From: M3007 sp964589365
GTDB lineage: Bacteria; Bacteroidota; Bacteroidia; Chitinophagales; Saprospiraceae
Assembly: GCA_964589365.1 (NCBI GenBank)
Contig: CAZPTQ010000253.1
Location: forward strand, 1-5,316
Length of the DNA stretch: 5,316 nucleotides
Reading direction: 5' to 3'
Under the pieces are notes generated by a model that worked only from the letters and a program-made list of their open reading frames with translations, had not been told where the DNA came from and searched no databases. This document shows positions 1 through 5,316 of this stretch, piece by piece; the first letter of the stretch is position 1; each line of letters begins with the position of its first letter. The translations under genes were made by a program, and so were the position numbers.

Positions 1-130
1 ATACAAAAAGTAATGTGTATTGAAAATCAATTAGTTATGAAAATTGGGTACAAATGGGGTACATATTTTGCAAAAAGGATATTTTTGGGGGTAAAATCAC
101 TTGGCTTTGCAAGCCTTTACGGACTGAACG

Positions 131-217
131 AAATGGCACATTTGTTCCAACATTAAACGTTTGTTTCAAAATTGCACACTTGTGTCAAAATTGCACATTT
201 TGTCCTATCTTTGCACA
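131..217. repeat. Degenerate 19-20 nt tandem repeats upstream of a micro-ORF
   Basis: The pentamer GCACA recurs at 136-140, 174-178, 193-197 and 213-217, that is at intervals of 38, 19 and 20 nt. The slot near 155 is occupied by a decayed copy. The two best copies are 161-179 and 180-198, which differ at about three positions and share TCAAAATTGCACA. The last copy merges into the TATCTTTG box at 206-213. A period close to two helical turns just upstream of a promoter-like box suggests operator half-sites. It could equally be a decayed tandem duplication or part of a dispersed repeat. What binds, if anything, cannot be told from the sequence. Confidence 0.5.
180..213 (+). promoter_or_regulatory. 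Bacteroidota-type promoter candidate (TTG / TATCTTTG)
   Basis: Positions 206-213 read TATCTTTG, an exact match to the TAnnTTTG -7 box known for the major sigma factor of Bacteroidota. A TTG at 180-182 could act as the -33 element; its 23-nt spacer is slightly long. Transcription would run rightward from about 218-222, only some 10 nt before the ATG at 229. The box lies at the end of the GCACA repeat array, so the repeats may modulate it. Confidence 0.4.
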
Positions 218-228
218 GCCTACTCCGC

Positions 229-345
229 ATGAACTCCGACTCCACGTCGTTGAAGGGTATCCTTCTTAGTGCAGCAGTGGGCTTTTTTTATTTATACTTT
301 ATTGGCAGGTGTCAACGGTTTTTTGGGAGAATAGTAGTTGTCTGA
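229..345 (+). CDS. Possible 38-aa single-pass membrane micro-protein
   Basis: An ATG at 229 opens 38 codons ending at TGA 343-345, 15 nt after a perfect TATCTTTG promoter box. The predicted peptide has a polar start (MNSDSTSLK), then a hydrophobic stretch at residues 10-26 (GILLSAAVGFFYLYFIG), then a basic tail with R27, R30 and R34 that would favour a cytoplasmic C-terminus. There is no Shine-Dalgarno sequence, which is not unusual in this phylum. I do not recognise a family. The alternatives are a short non-coding RNA from the same promoter, a fragment of a dispersed repeat, or chance. The gene ends 22 bp short of the convergent ORF6N gene's stop. Confidence 0.3.
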   Translation: MNSDSTSLKGILLSAAVGFFYLYFIGRCQRFFGRIVVV

Positions 346-367
346 ATTTTGGTAGCGCGTACTATCT

Positions 368-919
368 CTAAAATCCGATCCTAGCCCTTTCTGACCAATC
401 CCTTGGCAACACATCGTCCATGTGCAGTGCCTGTATTTCATCGTATCGCGCCTGATTTTCTTCTCCCAGCCAGCGGAGCACATCGTTGATGTCGGCGAGT
501 TCCTTCCCGGTCCGGGCTTCCATATCAGCTATTTTTTGAGCGAGTTCAACATAAGTGAACGAGTAGTGCCGCAACTCAATAAAGGCGCGGATTATGGCGA
601 TATTGGTTTGAACGGCAAGATCACTGTTCAAGACACTTGACAACATCGCGACACCGTGTTCGGTAAAGGCGAAAGGGAGGTACTTTGAGTATTTTCCTTT
701 GCCGGGATGTTCTAAGGTCACAATTTGTGACCTTAGAACATTGTATTCATCCCGTGTTAATTCAAACATGAAATCTTTTGGAAAGCGCTCCATATTTCGT
801 CGAACAGCCTGCTTAAATGCTTTTGTCGGCACGTCATAAAGTTCGGCCAAATCGAAGTCGAGGATGACCTTGTGACCTCGTAGGTCATGTATCTTATGGT
901 GTATGATTTGGAACTCCAT
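368..919 (-). CDS. ORF6N domain-containing DNA-binding protein
   Basis: This 183-residue protein carries an ORF6N domain over roughly residues 8-95. Signature stretches are LRGHKVILDFDLAELYDV (13-30), RNMERFPKDFMFELTRDEY (41-59), LRSQIV (62-67) and YLPFAFTEHGVAMLSSVLNSD (80-100). The rest (about 115-160) is charged and helical, probably a coiled coil for oligomerisation. ORF6N domains belong to the phage KilA-N/Bro group and are thought to bind DNA; many Bacteroidota genomes carry chromosomal copies of this short form with unknown targets. The start at 917-919 fits the family, since the domain begins a few residues in. The coding region contains a perfect palindrome (707-741), and TGACCT motifs recur near its 5' end (865-887), which might be self-binding sites. 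The gene stands alone, downstream of mnmE on the same strand but separated by a 95-bp AT-rich gap. It may be a remnant of a mobile element. Family assignment is firm; the specific role is unknown. Confidence 0.9.
   Translation of the reverse strand: MEFQIIHHKIHDLRGHKVILDFDLAELYDVPTKAFKQAVRRNMERFPKDFMFELTRDEYNVLRSQIVTLEHPGKGKYSKYLPFAFTEHGVAMLSSVLNSDLAVQTNIAIIRAFIELRHYSFTYVELAQKIADMEARTGKELADINDVLRWLGEENQARYDEIQALHMDDVLPRDWSERARIGF
707..741. repeat. Perfect 35-bp palindrome inside the ORF6N gene
   Basis: Arms 707-723 and 725-741 are exact reverse complements over 17 bp, with a single central base at 724. The core is GGTCACA-A-TTTGTGACC-like and is flanked by TTCTAA/TTAGAA. It encodes residues 60-71, a conserved part of the ORF6N domain (LRSQIV). 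Related TGACCT/AGGTCA half-sites occur at 865-870, 873-878 and 882-887 in the 5' part of the same gene. An intragenic operator, a cruciform or a strong mRNA hairpin are possible roles. Confidence 0.85.
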
Positions 920-962
920 GCTACAATTGGTACTATGATACGATTTAGCAGAAAAAAGAGCG

Positions 963-991
963 TAAATATAAAATAAAATGTTTTAAAACAA
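963..991 (-). promoter_or_regulatory. Weak promoter candidate for the ORF6N gene
   Basis: Read on the minus strand, TATATTTA (plus 963-970) matches TAnnTTTG except for the last base. A TTG (plus 989-991) lies 18 nt further upstream. The start codon follows after 43 nt. The region is very AT-rich, so near-matches are expected by chance, and the TTG lies inside the hairpin after mnmE. Low confidence. Confidence 0.25.
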
Positions 992-1008
992 AAATGCTTT
1001 TTGTTTTA
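984..1008 (-). terminator. AT-rich hairpin just after the mnmE stop
   Basis: Arms 984-994 and 998-1008 are perfectly complementary over 11 bp around a 3-nt loop (995-997), starting 6 nt beyond the mnmE stop codon. On the mnmE strand the stem ends in a T-rich 3' arm and continues into AT-rich sequence with further T runs. Position and symmetry suggest a transcription terminator. The stem has only one G-C pair, which would make it a weak intrinsic terminator, so read-through into the ORF6N gene is possible. Confidence 0.45.
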
Positions 1009-1014
1009 TATTTG

Positions 1015-2559
<1,545 letters not shown>

Positions 2560-2593
2560 ACTGGTTGTGTAGTTATCGTGATATTTTTCCGCC

Positions 2594-2601
2594 CAAAATT
2601 C
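2594..2601 (-). promoter_or_regulatory. Possible -7 box for mnmE
   Basis: On the minus strand GAATTTTG matches TAnnTTTG except for its first base and lies 34 nt upstream of the mnmE start. No clear -33 TTG is present. The whole 52-bp divergent gap must hold both promoters if both genes are transcribed from it; the rightward candidate, TATTTTTC at 2582-2589, is also one base off consensus. Confidence 0.2.
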
Positions 2602-2611
2602 GTGTTATTTT

Positions 2612-3439
2612 ATGGAATCAGATCCGATACCTACTGACAATCGGCCTGAATGGCTTCGTTCACTGGCTGAAAAGAGCTGGAATTTAGAATTGGTGATCTC
2701 AGGCGCAGCCATCTTCATGGCTACTTACCTGCCCAATGCAGTAGACTCGATGCTGCGCTACTATCTCGAAAATCTGGTGATGGACGAAAATTTTTCCAAA
2801 ATCGTCCTGCCGCTGATGGTGTACAGCTTTATAAAAGTGGTAGCCTGGCTATTGATACTCACCTTTGTGGTGCATTTTGTGATGCGGGCTTTTTGGGCAG
2901 GGGTTGTAGGGCTGCATGCGGTGTATACCCAAGGTATCCGGTACGAACATTTGCCCTGGCAAACGGAGTTTACAAAAGAACAAATGCGGCTGCGTTTTGG
3001 GACGCTTTCCGACTACATTATGCGGCTCGACCGGCTCTGCAATCAGGTGTTTTCCACGGCATTCCTGATCGCATTGATGAGCTTCGGAATTTGCATGGCC
3101 TATATTTTCATCTTTTTGGCAATCAATGTATTGCCAGTGTTCCTGGGCCAAACTGCGGGGCGAAGAGGCAGCATGATACTATTGAGCGCGCTTATGTTGC
3201 TGGTCTTCCTGCCATTATTGACGCAATGGGCCATGCGCGTTCCCCGATTGGCCGCGTTGCCATGGATGCAAAGACTTACGATCTGGTCTGTACGAAATGC
3301 TGCCTACGTGGTGATGCCCCTTGTGTATACACCAAGTGAATTACATAAACATGACATTCACCTCCCATATTCCCAAAAAACGACTCGTAAGGGCGATTTT
3401 GATAGGGGGCATCATTGTTATAGGTGGTGTATTCATTAA
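2612..3439 (+). CDS. Multi-pass membrane protein, N-terminal part (frame break downstream)
   Basis: I do not recognise the family. After a short polar start (MESDPIPTDNRPEW) the 275 residues show hydrophobic segments at about 26-43, 64-100 (probably one long helix plus a re-entrant or amphipathic part), 147-178 and 187-207, so about four membrane spans. A polar loop at 105-140 contains a charged stretch (YEHLPWQTEFTKEQMRLRFG). The last 20 residues (KTTRKGDFDRGHHCYRWCIH) look unlike the rest and are probably the result of reading out of frame after an A6 run at 3375-3380. If one A is dropped, the frame continues into the following ORF and gives a 452-residue protein. It is divergent from mnmE with a 52-bp gap and has no visible Shine-Dalgarno sequence; the ATG at 2612 is the first one in frame after the gap. 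The alternative is a genuine short gene overlapping its neighbour by 89 nt. Confidence 0.75.
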   Translation: MESDPIPTDNRPEWLRSLAEKSWNLELVISGAAIFMATYLPNAVDSMLRYYLENLVMDENFSKIVLPLMVYSFIKVVAWLLILTFVVHFVMRAFWAGVVGLHAVYTQGIRYEHLPWQTEFTKEQMRLRFGTLSDYIMRLDRLCNQVFSTAFLIALMSFGICMAYIFIFLAINVLPVFLGQTAGRRGSMILLSALMLLVFLPLLTQWAMRVPRLAALPWMQRLTIWSVRNAAYVVMPLVYTPSELHKHDIHLPYSQKTTRKGDFDRGHHCYRWCIH

Positions 3440-3971
3440 TTTGACTTCTACCTTATTTCATCTGTCGGGTAGAACTGCATTTACGACACGAGATTTTTAT
3501 GCCAAAGGCCGTGGTCTCCACACACTGACAGGAGGTGTTTATGACAATATGCGTTCGCCGGAAGAACGTTTGCCACCAATAAGCATCCCATCGGAAACGG
3601 TAGAAGGCCCTTTCTTGAGGTTGTTTATAGATTATCCGAAATTATTGGATGCTGCCCTGTCGAAGCGGTGCATTACGCCCGTTTTGCCAGATTCGTTGCC
3701 AAAACACATTCGGCGCGACCGGCTCGACAGCGTACATATCGCTTGCATTACTGATTTTTTTCGGCTTACGGTCAATGATTCGCTCATCGTACAGCCCGGC
3801 TGGATGTTCCATGAGCATCCCGTGGTTGGCTCGCCCGGAGTAGTGGCGTATCTGCCTTCGACAAATTTTAAGATGGGAAAAAACGTGTTGACAGTGCTGA
3901 TGCCTTCTTCCAAAAATCCCGACTCACTTCGAGTGTACGGACAGCTTCACTTTTGGTATGCGCCCAAATAA
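3351..3971 (+). CDS. C-terminal part of the same membrane protein, or an overlapping second gene
   Basis: Taken alone, an ATG at 3351 gives 206 residues: a short basic N-terminus (MTFTSHIPKKRLVR), one hydrophobic helix (about residues 12-32, AILIGGIIVIGGVFINLTS), then about 170 polar residues likely to lie outside the membrane. That last part is rich in Pro and predicted strands and ends in LHFWYAPK. An upstream TTG at 3321 would add ten residues but is less convincing. The basic helix would make a natural fifth span of the preceding protein, since removing one A from 3375-3380 makes the frames continuous (SQ-KRLVRAIL). No Shine-Dalgarno sequence precedes 3351. I know of no family. The gene converges on the SIR2-TIR gene, leaving 22 bp between stop codons. 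Confidence 0.7.
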   Translation: MTFTSHIPKKRLVRAILIGGIIVIGGVFINLTSTLFHLSGRTAFTTRDFYAKGRGLHTLTGGVYDNMRSPEERLPPISIPSETVEGPFLRLFIDYPKLLDAALSKRCITPVLPDSLPKHIRRDRLDSVHIACITDFFRLTVNDSLIVQPGWMFHEHPVVGSPGVVAYLPSTNFKMGKNVLTVLMPSSKNPDSLRVYGQLHFWYAPK

Positions 3972-3991
3972 CCAAATTCCCAAATAACCAA
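3963..3991. repeat. 13-bp direct repeat across the convergent gene ends
   Basis: CCCAAATAACCAA occurs at 3963-3975 and again at 3979-3991, a period of 16. The first copy contains the TAA stop of the membrane protein. The 22-bp gap between the two convergent stops is almost entirely made of this repeat, and no terminator hairpin is visible in it. It is probably a small tandem duplication. Confidence 0.8.
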
Positions 3992-3993
3992 TC

Positions 3994-5316
3994 TCACTTC
4001 AAGTTCTCAATATATTTCTTCAATCCTTCTGCGATTTCGGTGGCATATTGGCTCTCTTTTCCACCCCCCACGATGGGTTGCTTGTCAGTGGGCCGCAACG
4101 TGTGCAATTGGGCCAGTGGCCCATCGAGGCCCACTGTTTTGAGCAAAATCGGCATCACCAGAAAGCCTTTGCGCGGGTTGTTTTTCTGCGCGATTTCAGC
4201 CAAAAGCGGCATTGCCGGATTGTTGGCCTCGTCATAAAAATCAGCGCTTAGGAGCGGCAGCACTACTTGACATTCGTCCATGGTTTTGCGAAGCCAAGCC
4301 TGGATATCACCTTGGCCTACTGCATCTGCGGTGCTCACAAATTGGGCGGGCAGACCGCGCAAATGCTTGAGCAGCAATTCATATCCATCCTTGTCAGCGG
4401 CCTCGTTGTAAAGCACCAATACTTTGGCTTTGGAAGCCTGAGCGCTGCTGGCGGCAGTGGGACTGTCTAGTTTTTGGTACTCACTGACAAGGTTTGTCAC
4501 AAAATTTTCGAGGCTGTCTTTTGGGAACTGCATCCCAAACTCGCCCTGAAAAAAAACCCTCGTGTCAGCCTCTGTGGGAAGCTCGTCTTTGGTGCTGAAG
4601 GAATAGGGCTGCACGTTGTCGCGCACGTTTTTATAGAGCGTATCGAGCAAAAGGCGCAGTGCCCAGTCTTCGAAATCAAAACCGAGGAAAAGGTGGTGAC
4701 GGAAGTCTTTGAACGCATTGGTGAGCGCGTCTGGGATGCGCTCGTTCTGCTGTTCGCCCACTATTTTTTTGATGTAACTGAGTTGCTGCTTATAGGTCAG
4801 CACCAGGGATTCGGGCTTTTGGTACGCGCCGAGGAGGTTGTAAATAACCACACGAGAATCCTTTTCAAAATCAAAATTGAACCCGGTAGAGGGTTTGTAC
4901 CAATTGTAATAATCGGTGTGGTAGGCCTGGGCAATCTGGTCGTAAAGCTTCGTTACAAAGTTGTCAGGAGTGGTGTTGATGACGATGCGGAATTTCAAAT
5001 CGGTCAATTGTTCTACTGCGGGGTGGAGTTCAAACTTGTCCGCCATGTCCGTGTAGAATTTGGCGACTTCTTCCTGCAACACATTGTCAGTGGAGCGGTT
5101 TTGGATGCGCAGAAGGCTGGCCACATAGGGCAGCTTGCAATCTTCGTCGGCGCCAAATTCCAGGTCGTATTTGTCGGCCAAATGCCGGGCGCAGAGGTCA
5201 GTGATCGGTTGCCATTTTCCATCCTTGTCTTTGGCGGCTAAAGCGGCGGGTCCGAGGAAAAGCACACAGCTTCCCTCTTTGACCTTCCGGGCAATGTTTT
5301 GGTAAAGTTCGGCGGG
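3994..5316 (-). CDS. SIR2-like domain / TIR-like domain fusion protein (5' end beyond the window)
   Basis: The frame stays open to the right edge; 440 codons are visible and the true start lies beyond 5316. The GTG at 5263-5265 is internal, since PAELYQNIARKVKEGSC precedes it in frame. Numbering from the first visible codon, a SIR2-like domain spans about 10-230. It has the strand-loop EGSCVLFLGPAA (15-25), IVINTTPDNFVTKLY (111-125), VVIYNLLGAYQKPESLVLTYKQQL (156-179) and HHLFLGFDFEDWALRLLLDTL (207-227), in family order. A low-complexity Ser/Ala/Thr linker (about 285-296) leads to a TIR-like domain (298-440): KVLVLYN, CQVVLPLLSADFYD, FLVMPILLK, then AEGLKKYIENL. SIR2 and TIR domains both bind or cleave NAD in bacterial immunity proteins. 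Here the SIR2 motifs are degenerate: GPAAL for GAGxS, TTPDN for TTNxD, and LLG for the catalytic LHG. It is probably a cytoplasmic conflict or signalling protein; the role is inferred from domains only. No signal peptide or membrane span is visible. Confidence 0.8.
   Translation of the reverse strand, partial: PAELYQNIARKVKEGSCVLFLGPAALAAKDKDGKWQPITDLCARHLADKYDLEFGADEDCKLPYVASLLRIQNRSTDNVLQEEVAKFYTDMADKFELHPAVEQLTDLKFRIVINTTPDNFVTKLYDQIAQAYHTDYYNWYKPSTGFNFDFEKDSRVVIYNLLGAYQKPESLVLTYKQQLSYIKKIVGEQQNERIPDALTNAFKDFRHHLFLGFDFEDWALRLLLDTLYKNVRDNVQPYSFSTKDELPTEADTRVFFQGEFGMQFPKDSLENFVTNLVSEYQKLDSPTAASSAQASKAKVLVLYNEAADKDGYELLLKHLRGLPAQFVSTADAVGQGDIQAWLRKTMDECQVVLPLLSADFYDEANNPAMPLLAEIAQKNNPRKGFLVMPILLKTVGLDGPLAQLHTLRPTDKQPIVGGGKESQYATEIAEGLKKYIENLK

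Noticed and set aside
98..120. Small hairpin GGCTT-TGC-AAGCC considered as a tRNA or attachment-site fragment
   Set aside because: Only a 5-bp stem; no cloverleaf, no T-loop consensus and no CCA context.
54..269. 71-codon plus-strand ORF in the left flank
   Set aside because: It opens with a weak start, runs through the repeat array and promoter-like box, and has a composition unlike a folded protein. The frame used by the 229-345 micro-ORF is more plausible.
252..290. GAAGG/CCTTC hairpin and following T7 run considered as a terminator
   Set aside because: The hairpin is 17 nt away from the T run, and the sequence just before the Ts forms no convincing stem; the same bases read well as the micro-ORF.
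2893..3339. 148-codon ORF in another frame within the membrane-protein gene
   Set aside because: The frame of the 2612 gene has clear membrane helices here; this one has a Cys/His/Arg-rich composition typical of a shadow frame.
4474..5241. 255-codon ORF antisense to the SIR2-TIR gene
   Set aside because: It is long, but fully opposite a coding frame with recognisable SIR2 motifs, and its own translation shows no family features.
5263..5265. GTG as the start of the SIR2-TIR gene
   Set aside because: The frame continues upstream to the window edge and the residues before it (KEGSC leading into VLFLG) belong to the first strand of the SIR2-like domain.

Overview
The window looks like chromosomal DNA from a member of the Bacteroidota, possibly a Saprospiria/Chitinophagia-type lineage. 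The reasons are a perfect TAnnTTTG-type promoter box, AT-rich gaps without clear Shine-Dalgarno sequences, an ORF6N-domain gene of the type common in that phylum, and a SIR2-like/TIR protein. This placement is inference from style, not a match to a named genome.

Layout, left to right. Positions 1-228 hold no convincing gene, but they contain a run of degenerate 19-20 nt repeats ending in a promoter-like box. Directly after it is a possible 38-codon membrane micro-gene (229-345, +). An ORF6N-domain DNA-binding protein lies on the minus strand (368-919); its coding sequence contains a perfect palindrome with 17-bp arms. An AT-rich gap (920-1014) carries a hairpin just after the next gene's stop and a weak promoter candidate. 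Then comes mnmE (1015-2559, -), the tRNA-modification GTPase, which is about 60 residues longer than the E. coli protein because its G domain contains repeat-derived inserts. Divergent from mnmE, 52 bp away, is an unrecognised membrane protein read in two overlapping frames (2612-3439 and 3351-3971, +). Dropping one A from an A6 run joins them into a 452-residue protein. Converging on it, 22 bp away, is a minus-strand gene that runs off the right edge (3994-5316). It encodes a SIR2-like domain followed by a TIR-like domain.

The genes do not form one operon; orientations alternate (+, -, -, +, -). The only housekeeping gene is mnmE. The ORF6N gene and the SIR2-TIR gene are accessory types, the first phage-associated and the second typical of NAD-linked conflict or immunity proteins. 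The points most worth a second look are the SIR2-TIR protein with several degenerate nucleotide-site motifs, the palindromic and tandem repeats absorbed in frame into mnmE, the palindrome in the ORF6N gene, and the frame break in the membrane protein.
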